DNA of 14,304 nt from DASVVT01 sp036386415 (GTDB lineage: Bacteria; Acidobacteriota; Blastocatellia; Pyrinomonadales; Pyrinomonadaceae): positions 1 through 14,304 of the forward strand of contig DASVVT010000066.1 in NCBI GenBank assembly GCA_036386415.1. Direction: 5' to 3'. The position numbers were made by a program, and so were the translations under genes. Each line of letters begins with the position of its first letter. Within the stretch, counting starts at the first letter, position 1. This document shows positions 6,664 through 14,304 of this stretch, in pieces. The notes below the pieces were generated by a model. It had not been told where the DNA came from. It worked only from the letters and a program-made list of their open reading frames with translations, and did not search any database.

Positions 6664-7974
6664 TTATTTGAACAGCTCGACGACGGAATTGAATTCATCC
6701 CAACGGATGGGCGGCTCTATATAGTCAACGTCAATACAGTGCTGAAGGATCAGTTTTAACCAGCGCGGAGTCACGGGCGGGCACTCCAGACCGAGCCGTT
6801 TTAGCTGGAGCTGTGTCAATGCGCTCTCGATTTTGAGGGGCTTAAAATTAATGATGTCTCCGTACCCCAGAAAGGCCGTTAATTCGGATGGATGATTCTT
6901 CTGGCCGTTAAGTGTTGGTAACTTGTCGACGTACTCCTCATAGTCAACTAGCCGGATCGCGTAGCCCAGCGACTGAAGCGCGCGCACCAGATCGTAAAAG
7001 TCCAACTGCTTCGGGTTCACCAGGTGGAAAGTTTCCCCCTCAAGGCGAGGTGTCAAAGAGAGTTTGACGATTGCCTGAGCGACGAAATCAACCGGAATCA
7101 TATCGAAAGAGATGCCGGGCGCATATGGGGCGACCCCCATCTTGATGATCGACCGGAGGAAGCTGTAGAGCATGCTATCCTGAATGTTTCGCTGAAATCG
7201 GCCCGTATGCGAGTGAGCCGAGACGGCTCCGGTGCGATGGATTACCGCGCGGCATCCCTGCACCATCGCCTGGCGCACCACGCGTTCGGCGAGGAATTTG
7301 GTCTGGACGTAAGGCAGCGCCCATAGATGTTGATTAATATCAAAATCCCGCTCGCTGAAAGTCGTGATCTCCGGGGCGCTCTGCGCGCCCGCGACGAGCG
7401 TTGTCGAGATATGATGTAAGAACTTTTCTTTCCCTGTTCGGGTCAGCGCGAGGATGGATCGAGTCCCATCCACATTGACGGCCTTAAAATGGGCCGGGTC
7501 GCCAATATGACGCACGTCGGCAGCGGCGTGGTAAATAAAGTCTATCGTCGAGCAAAGGCTTTCATATTCATCCGGGTCGATGTCCAGTCGAGGGGCGCGT
7601 AGATCACCTACCACGGGGTTGATTCGCGCGAGCAGGTGTTCGAGCTCTTCTTCGGGAAAGTACCACGCGAGTTGTTCCGCGAGCCGTTTACGTCCCTCCT
7701 CTTTGCTCGATGCGCGCACCAGGCAATGCGCTACCGCCTCGGTCTGTCGCAGGATTTGATACAGGATGTGGATGCCGAGATAGCCCGTCGCGCCGGTCAG
7801 AAAGACGTGGGAAGGAGCGAGTTGATCCTCTTTCAAATAGACCGGTGAAGCAAGAGCTTCACCGGCGGAGGCGAGCAGGCGGGAGACATCCAGACCCTCC
7901 CTTTTGAGTAACAACTCAAATAGCTCACGCTGCTCCGGCGAAAGAGCGGCAACTTCTTCACTGATCCTGCTCAT
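6664..7974 (-). CDS. Stand-alone thioester reductase (NRPS R-domain-like, extended SDR)
   Basis: This 436-residue protein resembles the terminal reductase domains of NRPSs (Lys2, MxcG, carboxylic acid reductase type). These use NAD(P)H to cut the carrier-bound thioester and release an aldehyde, sometimes reduced further to an alcohol. The Rossmann motif TGATGYLG is at 60-67, VVGDL at 121-125, VNVDGT at 167-171, the SDR serine/threonine at ISTT (189-192), and the catalytic YVQTK (Y222, K226). Residues 9-31 (ALSPEQRELFELLLKREGLD) form a predicted amphipathic helix like the N-terminal linkers of NRPS/PKS modules, probably docking to the end of the upstream synthetase. It overlaps the NRPS stop by 4 bases (ATGA) and is preceded by GAGGAGG. 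It has no A or carrier domain, so it must act in trans, most likely on the thiazolyl thioester of the Cys module. An unrelated SDR role is less likely given the position. Confidence 0.9.
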   Translation of the reverse strand: MSRISEEVAALSPEQRELFELLLKREGLDVSRLLASAGEALASPVYLKEDQLAPSHVFLTGATGYLGIHILYQILRQTEAVAHCLVRASSKEEGRKRLAEQLAWYFPEEELEHLLARINPVVGDLRAPRLDIDPDEYESLCSTIDFIYHAAADVRHIGDPAHFKAVNVDGTRSILALTRTGKEKFLHHISTTLVAGAQSAPEITTFSERDFDINQHLWALPYVQTKFLAERVVRQAMVQGCRAVIHRTGAVSAHSHTGRFQRNIQDSMLYSFLRSIIKMGVAPYAPGISFDMIPVDFVAQAIVKLSLTPRLEGETFHLVNPKQLDFYDLVRALQSLGYAIRLVDYEEYVDKLPTLNGQKNHPSELTAFLGYGDIINFKPLKIESALTQLQLKRLGLECPPVTPRWLKLILQHCIDVDYIEPPIRWDEFNSVVELFK

Positions 7975-10900
7975 TTTCCGCCCTCCTCACGCTCCAACAA
8001 TCGATGCGCATCAAGCAGCCGTCCGACCTCTTCTGTTGATAAGTTTCTGATGACATCCAGAATTCGCATCGCCCTTGTCACATCTTTTTGGACACGACCG
8101 ACGGGCTCGCCATCTACGTCGTTCGCAGTCTCTACTCGCCCGCCAAGCAGAGAGTAGACCAACTCATGACTCGCTTCCAGCGTGAAGAGGTGTCGGATCC
8201 TTTCAAAATTCAGGCCGCCAATTTGACACAGCCCAATCTGAGCGGCTGGCGCTGAAGTCTCTAGCAGTTGTGCCATTAAGCCCGCCTCAATCGTCACAAA
8301 CCGGATGCTTTGCTCCCCGTACATGGGCGCGATGGCACTGAGTTGAGCAATGAGAAAGAGCGAGAAGGCCGCTTGATCGAAAGTGGGTTGGTTGGTGAAC
8401 GGCTCGTGAATGCTCCGATCCAAATCCACATCAGGCGCGAGCAACACGAGCCTGTGTTCGACGGGATGATAATAGTATGTTCCGGCGGCGAGCCCTTCGA
8501 TGCCTCCTGCTTTGACGTGCAGGTAGGTTTGCACAGGGTATAGACCACCGGCAGAAGCATAAAGATATTTCGGTCTTCCATCGACAGACATCTGACGCAA
8601 ACAGCCCATGAACTTACTGAACTCGTCAAACGCAATAGGTTGCGTCATAAAACTCCGGTGAGTGCGACGCGCGGCATATCTCTTCTTCAGGGTTTCATCC
8701 GACTCGGCGGCGCTTAACTTAACAAAAGGGTTCCCATTGTTCACGCGCCGCAATCCGGGCTGCTGCTTTTTGAACTGCTCGCGCGCCTGCGGGTCGAGTA
8801 TCATGCCGCCGATCAACTCCGACGCCTCGGGGTCGCGCGAAAATCTACCGGGCTGGAGGGCCGAAGTGAGCCCACTGTCCGCGTCGGATGTCTCTTCCCA
8901 ATGAGGGGCCGCTTCCGTTATCGCGAAGGGCGCAGCAGCAGTTTGGATAGTTGGCTGGATGTCAAGAGGCGAGAAAGCATCCCCCGGTGACGTGCTCTGT
9001 AATCGCTCGGTGGCGGTTAATGGCGAGTCCGACTGCGACAGCGCCTCGGCAAGTTGCGCGATGGTCTGGTACTGAAACAGTTGTTGAGGGTTGCGTTGAA
9101 GCAGCCGTTGAATCTGGCCCTCAATCTCAGCCTGTCGGAGCCGCGTCATTACTTGAATGGCGAGCAGGGAATTACCCCCCAGATCGAAGAAATTATCATG
9201 TCTCCCGACCTGCTCTACTTTGAGAACCTGAGTCCAAATCTCCGCCAGCATTTTCTCCAGCGAGTTGCTTGGGGGGGCGTAAACCATCTCCCTGATGGCC
9301 CGCGTCAGGCCGGGCGCAGGCAGCGCTTTACGATCAATCTTACCGTTCGGAGTCAGTGGCAGGTTATCCAGTATGACAAACGATGCGGGGATCATATGAT
9401 CCGGCAGCTTCTCCCGCAGAAAGTGTCTTAACTCTCTCTCGCCCACCTGCGCCACTTCATGACCTCGCTCTGGAGACTCTGCTTGATCACCGTTTGTGAC
9501 GACGTAGGCCGCCAGTTGCTTGCCTTCTTCTCGCTTTCCGAGCGCCATCACTATCGCTTCGCGCACCTGCGGGTGCTGCGCCAGCGCCGCTTCAATCTCA
9601 CCCAGTTCGACCCTGTAACCTTGCACCTTAACCTGATAATCTTCCCGCCCCAGAAACTCGATCTCACCATCGGGCAGGTGCCGTCCCAAGTCTCCCGTCC
9701 GGTACAAACGCTCTCCTGTCACCGGATGCTCGATGAAACTGGCGCGCGTCTTCTCTTCATCTCGCCAGTAGCCTCGCGCCAGCCCTTCCCCTCCGATGTA
9801 GATTTGTCCCGTCACCCAGTCGGCTCGCTCCTGCATTCGTTCATCCAGCACATACATCCGCTGGTTCGCCATCGGTCTGCCATACGGGATACTCTTCCAC
9901 TCGGCTCGCACTTCTTCGACCGGGCGCAGAACCGACCAGATAGATGCCTCCGTCGCTCCTCCCAGACTAATCACGCGTACCCCTTCCACCAACCTGCGGA
10001 TTTCGTCCGGCAGTCGGACTGGAATCCAGTCACCGCTCAACATCACCAATCGCAACGAGCGAAGCTGCGGCGCGCTCGCCTCCGCAGCTCGACCGGCGGC
10101 GCACTCGACGAGCAACTGCATCAGTGCAGGAACGGAGTTCCACACCGTCACATGCTCCTGCTTCACCATCTCCAGCCAACGCTCAGGGTCGCGCGCCGCC
10201 GAGGCTTCCGGCATGACAATGGTTGCGCCTGCCGCCAGCGTGCCGAAGATGTCATAGACGGACAGGTCAAAGCTCAACGATGAAAGGGCTAGCACGCGGT
10301 CTTGTGGGTTCACACCAAACTGCTCATTAATGTCGAGTATCGTATTGACCGCCCCACGATGCGAGATCATGACGCCCTTGGGTTGACCCGTAGAGCCGGA
10401 GGTATAAATCACATAGGCCAGGTCATCCGGGCCTTGCGCCGCCTCCACCTCTACCTCGGCGATACCCGCCAGCGCCTGATCGTCTACGGGCAGCCTCGTG
10501 AAGCCCGTCGGCCATTGAAGATTCTCGTCCAGCCACGGCTGCGTCAGGATCACCTCGACGCCGCCGTTCTCTAATAGGTAGCGCAAGCGTTCCTCTGGCA
10601 CTTCCGGGTCGATGGGCAGATAAGCCGCGCCGCTCATGTGCACGCCAAGGACGGCGACCACCTGCTCCCAACCCTTCTCCATCACTACCGCAACCAGGGT
10701 GTTAGGCCGCGCGCCCCGCTGCCGCAACCAATGACCGACCTTCTTTGACAAGCGCTGCAACTCTTCATAAGTCAGTGTGCGCGCCCGCGTCACGACAGCC
10801 GCCTGTTGCGGTCTGTGAGCGGCCTGCTCGTTGAATAAAGTATGCAGCATCGATGTGGGCAACTGTTTCCCCGTGTCGTTGAGGGCTGCGCGCCTGGCAC

Positions 10901-13900
10901 GTTGCGCGGCGGGGACTAGGTCGAGGGTGGTGGATAGCCATGTCTGCTCGTCGTCGGCAAGGCGTTGCAGCAGTCCGCAATAGGCATCAAACATGTCGTC
11001 GAGCAACCCTTCAGGGAATAGCTCTTCGACGGCATCCCAGTTGATACCCAGTTCTCCGCCCTCCTCCGTCACCTGAAGGTCGATCCACACCTGCGGCGTC
11101 TGAGCGATACCGTAAGCGATTTTCCCCTGTGGCGCGTTCAGGGAAGCGAATTGAGAGAGCACGTCATGGAAGATCAAGCTGGTAAATACGACAGGCATAG
11201 TTGCCCTCGGCATGCCCTCCTGCGTCCATACCAGATCACGCAGAACCTTCATCCCCCCGACCCAGCGATAGTCTAAATCCTTCCACAACTGCTCCTGCAA
11301 GCGCATCGCACGCGCTTCAAAAGTATCGTCCGGCGAGTTTTCCACAGCCAGCAAGGCGAGCGAAGTAAAGTCTCCAACGATCTCATTGACCTGTGGGTGC
11401 AAAGGCAGACGGTTGAAGAGAGGAAGATTGAGCGTCAAGCGCGGGCTCTTGCTCCATGTCGCCAACACTTCGGCAAAGGCTGCCAACAGGAGCCCGGAAG
11501 GGGTCAGGCTCCGGCGCGTGGCCTGACTCTTGAGCTGCTGCCATGTGTCGGACGGCAGATAAAGACTGCGGCGCACGAACAGAGGCCGCGCCAGCGAACC
11601 GGGATTTTTTGCGAGCGGCAGTTCCGGCGCAGGCGGCAGCGTGGGCAGACGCTGTTGCCAATAGTCCAAGGAGCGCTTGTAGAGCGCTGTCTCTTTGACC
11701 GCCTCCAACCCCAGCACATAGTCGCGAAAGGAGAGTTCAAAGGGATCGAACCTGATGTTTGGATTCTGGTAAAGAAGGAAGAGTTCTCGGATCAGAAGCT
11801 GCCAACTCCATGCGTCACCAATCAGGAGGTCTAAGTCGAAATGAATCCTCAAACGCTGCTCGCCCAGAAGCGTGGCGCGAATCTCAAATAACGGCCACTG
11901 GTCGCTTGGTAACACCTGATACGACATGCGCTCGCGTATGGCCTGCAATTGGACCTCGACTTCCGAAGGGCTCTGTTCCCGCAGGTCCAGAACCTCGATC
12001 TGGTATGGAGGAACGCGCTCCAATATCTGCTGCTGCCCTTCCGGCAGCACAATAGCCCGCAGCATCTCATGACGATCAATCAACCGCCGCAAAGCTTGAT
12101 TGAACCTTTCGAGATCAAATCCCGGTTCATCAAAATCAAACTCTGTGTAGATGTGGCAGGCAGCATTTGATAACTCAAAAGCTCCGCTCCGACCGAATAG
12201 GTAAGCCTGCTGAACATCCGTCAGAGGAAAAGGTTTGTGTCGCTCCTCTGGAGCGGGCACGATCATCGGCAACTGCGTGTCGGCATCAGCAACATCGCCC
12301 TGTCCACCCCCATCAGCAGGCGCATGATCCCACATTCTGGAGTCCAGGCACTGGACGATGAGCGCGCGCAGCGTCTCCATGTAGTTCTCGGCCAAACGCT
12401 CGATGGTCGTCCGTCGATGAATATTCTCACTGTAAGTCCAATTGATTCGCAGTTGACCATTAACAATCAACCCGCCCACGTCGAGCAGATAACGTCTCGC
12501 GCCGCGCGGGCTGTGGAATGATTCAACGGACTCCAAGTCGAGTTTGAAAAGAGAGTCTTCCGAAAACAACTGGTCGAGCTGGCCCAGATAGTTAAAACTC
12601 ACTTCGGCCTGCGGAAGCGCGCGTAAGCTCGCCGCCGTATCCGACCCCTTGAGATAGCGCAACACACCATAACCGATGCCGTGAGCCGGGATGCGACGAA
12701 GATGTTGCCTGACTAAGCGCAGGGCCTCTCCGGGGTCGGCATCTTCTCCAAACCCGAGGCGCACCGGCGTGATCGTCGTAAACCATCCGACAGTCCGCGA
12801 CAGGTCGACATCGTCGAAGAGTTGTTCCCGCCCGTGACCCTCTATGTCCACGCGACAGGAACGCTCTCCTGTCCATTGAGTAAGCGCGCAGCCGAGGGCT
12901 GTCAATAATAGATCGTTAATCTGCACCTGCGCGGTCTTCGGAACCGTGCGCAACAGCGCCTGCGTCTCTTCGCTGCTCAGAGACGTAGTCACATGGGCTG
13001 CCGACGCCTCTGTATTCGCGCCCCCTTCCAGCGGATAGTCAACGGGCAGCCGCGCGGCCCATCCCCCAGACTCAGCCTGCCAGTAGTCGTACTCTTGCCG
13101 CAAATCTGCCGACTGCGCATACGCCGTTAGTCGTTCAGCCCAGTGCTTAAACGCAGTCGTCTTAGGCGGTAGCTGGAGCGCCTCTCCCTGCGTCAGTTGC
13201 CGGTAAACCGTCTGTAGGTCTTCGAGCAAGATTCGCCAGGAGAAGCCATCGACCGCGAGGTGGTGGATGACGATCAGCAGACGGTTCGGCCTCTGCGCGC
13301 CCCAGTCAAAGAGCGTAACGCGCAGGAGCGGGCCATCCGTTAGATTCAGGCTGGCTTGCGAATCCGTGACCGCTTCCTCAAAAGCTCTCCTTTGTTCTTC
13401 CAGCCTCAGCGTTGATAACTCCACGTGACGGCAGGATACTGTCTCACCCAAGCCAGCATTGAACTGCTGCCAGCCTGTATCATCCGGCATAAATCGCAGG
13501 CGGAGCGCATCGTGATGGGCGAGCACGTATTGCAGCGCGTGCTCTAAGAGTGAGATGTCCAGAGGCGTTCGCGCTTCGAGCAGCATTGCTTGATTCCAAT
13601 GGTGCGGTTCAGGGAGATTCTGCTCGAAGAACCAATGCTGAATGGGCGTCAACGGGAGCAGGCCGGTGATTGTCCCCTGCTCGGCCTTAATGTTCGAGGG
13701 TGCAAGGGACGCGGCGGCCAGCTCGGCAATCGTCTGGTGCTGAAACAACTGTCGTGGCGTCAGCGCCAACCCGGCCTGATTGACTCGCGCAATGACCTGT
13801 ATGCCGAGAATGGAATCCCCACCCAACTCAAAGAAGTTGTCATACACACCTATTTGTTCGATGCCGAGCACCTCAGTCCAGATTTTGGCGAGCGCCCCTT

Positions 13901-14303
13901 CGACCTCAGTGCGCGGCTCGACGAACCTCTCTTCCAAGACCGGTCTCGTCGCGTCGGGCACTGGCAACCCGCGCCGGTCCACCTTCCCATTCGGCGATAA
14001 CGGAAATGCTTCCATCATCACGAACGTCGAGGGAATCATGTTCTCGGGCAGCTTCTGCTTCAAGAAGCTCCGTAGCTCGCGCGTCGTCGTCGCTTCTCCA
14101 TCGTGCGGGAGAATATAGGCTACCAGCCGCTTCTCGCCGGGGATATCTTCGCGCGCCACGACCACCGCTTCGCGTACTCCCGGGTGAGCGCCTAAGACCG
14201 CCTCCACTTCCCCCAACTCGACGCGCGCTCCCCTGATCTTGACCTGTGAGTCCGTCCGCCCAAGAAATTCTAAGCTCCCATCCGCCAGATACCGCGCTAA
14301 ATC
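7971..14303 (-). CDS. Nonribosomal peptide synthetase, partial at 5' end: (A)-PCP-E-Cy-A(Cys)-PCP-Ox
   Basis: The frame is open to the window edge, and residues before the TTG at 14216 are still A-domain sequence (DLARYLADGSLEFLGR), so the start is outside. Residues are counted from 14216. The end of an A domain reaches about 95. PCP1 has S135 in LGGDSI (13812-13814), the form typical before epimerases. The epimerisation domain (about 185-640; 13664-12297) has HHLAVDGFSW (318-327), EGHGRE (459-464) and NYLGQLD (542-548). The heterocyclisation domain (650-1100; 12269-10917) has FPLTDVQQAYLFGR, the D-x4-D-x2-S motif DLLIGDAWS (796-804), GDFTSL and QTPQVW. The second A domain (1120-1640) has pocket D1317 L1318 Y1321 N1360 M1392 S1394 L1418 I1426 W1427 K1626, one change from the cysteine code DLYNLSLIWK. 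PCP2 has S1683. The FMN-dependent oxidase (1836-2030; 8711-8127) has RRTHRSF and SAGGLYPVQTY. The C-terminal helix LSTEEVGRLLDAHRLLERE probably docks the reductase. Predicted chemistry: D-residue, then Cys cyclised to thiazoline and oxidised to thiazole. Confidence 0.95.
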   Translation of the reverse strand, partial: DLARYLADGSLEFLGRTDSQVKIRGARVELGEVEAVLGAHPGVREAVVVAREDIPGEKRLVAYILPHDGEATTTRELRSFLKQKLPENMIPSTFVMMEAFPLSPNGKVDRRGLPVPDATRPVLEERFVEPRTEVEGALAKIWTEVLGIEQIGVYDNFFELGGDSILGIQVIARVNQAGLALTPRQLFQHQTIAELAAASLAPSNIKAEQGTITGLLPLTPIQHWFFEQNLPEPHHWNQAMLLEARTPLDISLLEHALQYVLAHHDALRLRFMPDDTGWQQFNAGLGETVSCRHVELSTLRLEEQRRAFEEAVTDSQASLNLTDGPLLRVTLFDWGAQRPNRLLIVIHHLAVDGFSWRILLEDLQTVYRQLTQGEALQLPPKTTAFKHWAERLTAYAQSADLRQEYDYWQAESGGWAARLPVDYPLEGGANTEASAAHVTTSLSSEETQALLRTVPKTAQVQINDLLLTALGCALTQWTGERSCRVDIEGHGREQLFDDVDLSRTVGWFTTITPVRLGFGEDADPGEALRLVRQHLRRIPAHGIGYGVLRYLKGSDTAASLRALPQAEVSFNYLGQLDQLFSEDSLFKLDLESVESFHSPRGARRYLLDVGGLIVNGQLRINWTYSENIHRRTTIERLAENYMETLRALIVQCLDSRMWDHAPADGGGQGDVADADTQLPMIVPAPEERHKPFPLTDVQQAYLFGRSGAFELSNAACHIYTEFDFDEPGFDLERFNQALRRLIDRHEMLRAIVLPEGQQQILERVPPYQIEVLDLREQSPSEVEVQLQAIRERMSYQVLPSDQWPLFEIRATLLGEQRLRIHFDLDLLIGDAWSWQLLIRELFLLYQNPNIRFDPFELSFRDYVLGLEAVKETALYKRSLDYWQQRLPTLPPAPELPLAKNPGSLARPLFVRRSLYLPSDTWQQLKSQATRRSLTPSGLLLAAFAEVLATWSKSPRLTLNLPLFNRLPLHPQVNEIVGDFTSLALLAVENSPDDTFEARAMRLQEQLWKDLDYRWVGGMKVLRDLVWTQEGMPRATMPVVFTSLIFHDVLSQFASLNAPQGKIAYGIAQTPQVWIDLQVTEEGGELGINWDAVEELFPEGLLDDMFDAYCGLLQRLADDEQTWLSTTLDLVPAAQRARRAALNDTGKQLPTSMLHTLFNEQAAHRPQQAAVVTRARTLTYEELQRLSKKVGHWLRQRGARPNTLVAVVMEKGWEQVVAVLGVHMSGAAYLPIDPEVPEERLRYLLENGGVEVILTQPWLDENLQWPTGFTRLPVDDQALAGIAEVEVEAAQGPDDLAYVIYTSGSTGQPKGVMISHRGAVNTILDINEQFGVNPQDRVLALSSLSFDLSVYDIFGTLAAGATIVMPEASAARDPERWLEMVKQEHVTVWNSVPALMQLLVECAAGRAAEASAPQLRSLRLVMLSGDWIPVRLPDEIRRLVEGVRVISLGGATEASIWSVLRPVEEVRAEWKSIPYGRPMANQRMYVLDERMQERADWVTGQIYIGGEGLARGYWRDEEKTRASFIEHPVTGERLYRTGDLGRHLPDGEIEFLGREDYQVKVQGYRVELGEIEAALAQHPQVREAIVMALGKREEGKQLAAYVVTNGDQAESPERGHEVAQVGERELRHFLREKLPDHMIPASFVILDNLPLTPNGKIDRKALPAPGLTRAIREMVYAPPSNSLEKMLAEIWTQVLKVEQVGRHDNFFDLGGNSLLAIQVMTRLRQAEIEGQIQRLLQRNPQQLFQYQTIAQLAEALSQSDSPLTATERLQSTSPGDAFSPLDIQPTIQTAAAPFAITEAAPHWEETSDADSGLTSALQPGRFSRDPEASELIGGMILDPQAREQFKKQQPGLRRVNNGNPFVKLSAAESDETLKKRYAARRTHRSFMTQPIAFDEFSKFMGCLRQMSVDGRPKYLYASAGGLYPVQTYLHVKAGGIEGLAAGTYYYHPVEHRLVLLAPDVDLDRSIHEPFTNQPTFDQAAFSLFLIAQLSAIAPMYGEQSIRFVTIEAGLMAQLLETSAPAAQIGLCQIGGLNFERIRHLFTLEASHELVYSLLGGRVETANDVDGEPVGRVQKDVTRAMRILDVIRNLSTEEVGRLLDAHRLLEREEGGK
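7982..7988 (-). promoter_or_regulatory. Ribosome binding site of the thioester reductase gene
   Basis: On the minus strand GAGGAGG sits 7 bases before the ATG (7974-7972). It lies within the last codons of the NRPS gene, whose stop overlaps the start as ATGA, indicating translational coupling and supporting this start. Confidence 0.7.
8127..8711 (-). other. Thiazoline oxidase (Ox) domain of the NRPS, SagB/McbC-like nitroreductase fold
   Basis: This part of the large NRPS matches the FMN-dependent oxidases that aromatise thiazolines, as in EpoB, BlmIII and McbC. It has the N-terminal RRTHRSFMTQPI, the YASAGGLYPVQTYL motif, GTYYYHP, and an EAGLMAQLL...IGLCQIGGLN block. It lies after the carrier domain, not inserted between A8 and A9 of the A domain as in EpoB. 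A linker of about 105 residues, acidic and Ser/Thr/Pro-rich in part, separates it from PCP2. Confidence 0.85.
10743..10761. repeat. 19-base exact repeat, copy inside the cysteine A domain
   Basis: This copy is identical to 5011-5029. Here it is coding, and on the minus strand it covers LQRLSK of the A-domain segment LTYEELQRLSKKVGHWLRQ. Confidence 0.6.
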
Positions 14304-14304
14304 T

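Noticed and set aside
9459..10283. Long open frame of 274 codons on the plus strand inside the right NRPS
   Set aside because: It lies antisense to the cysteine A domain, whose motifs are unmistakable. The translation is low-complexity and matches no family I recognise. It is a codon-bias shadow.
1..14304. CRISPR arrays, tRNA/rRNA genes, insertion sequences, phage genes
   Set aside because: No regularly spaced repeats, cloverleaf-like segments, transposase motifs or terminal inverted repeats were seen on reading both strands.

Overview
The window covers part of a nonribosomal peptide biosynthetic locus. It has two NRPS arms facing each other on opposite strands, with a lone complex I gene, nuoH, between them. 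No gene names a taxon. The fairly high G+C and the microcystin/epothilone-like NRPS parts (terminal C domain, Cy/Ox thiazole module, trans-acting reductase, MbtH, Sfp-type PPTase) suggest a soil or mat bacterium rich in secondary metabolism. Acidobacteriota, Myxococcota or Cyanobacteria-like sources fit; I lean to Acidobacteriota, as inference only.

Left arm, plus strand (1-4992): an NRPS truncated by the window edge (A-PCP-C, specificity pocket reading alanine-like) ends with an unpaired condensation domain. It is followed by a MbtH-like protein, a type II thioesterase and an Sfp-type phosphopantetheinyl transferase. The last two overlap by one base (TGATG) and are probably translationally coupled. 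This arm holds the accessory proteins for A-domain folding and solubility, carrier priming and editing.

Middle (4993-6647): a 317-base gap without a gene, containing a 19-base exact match to an A-domain segment of the right arm, then a full-length nuoH (complex I membrane subunit, quinone-channel loop intact). No other nuo gene is visible. It stops 16 bases before the stop of the right arm's last gene.

Right arm, minus strand (14304-6664): a very large NRPS whose 5' end lies outside the window, (A)-PCP-E-Cy-A(Cys)-PCP-Ox, overlaps by 4 bases (ATGA) a separate NAD(P)-dependent thioester reductase. Read in assembly order, an amino acid is activated, epimerised to D, condensed and cyclised with cysteine to a thiazoline, oxidised to a thiazole by the FMN-dependent Ox domain, and probably released reductively as an aldehyde or alcohol.

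The most interesting hypothesis is that nuoH is a duplicated, inhibitor-tolerant copy of the target of the cluster's product, which would make that product a thiazole-containing complex I inhibitor. The plain alternative is that this is the housekeeping nuoH of a genome with dispersed nuo genes. Counting nuoH copies in the source genome would separate the two.
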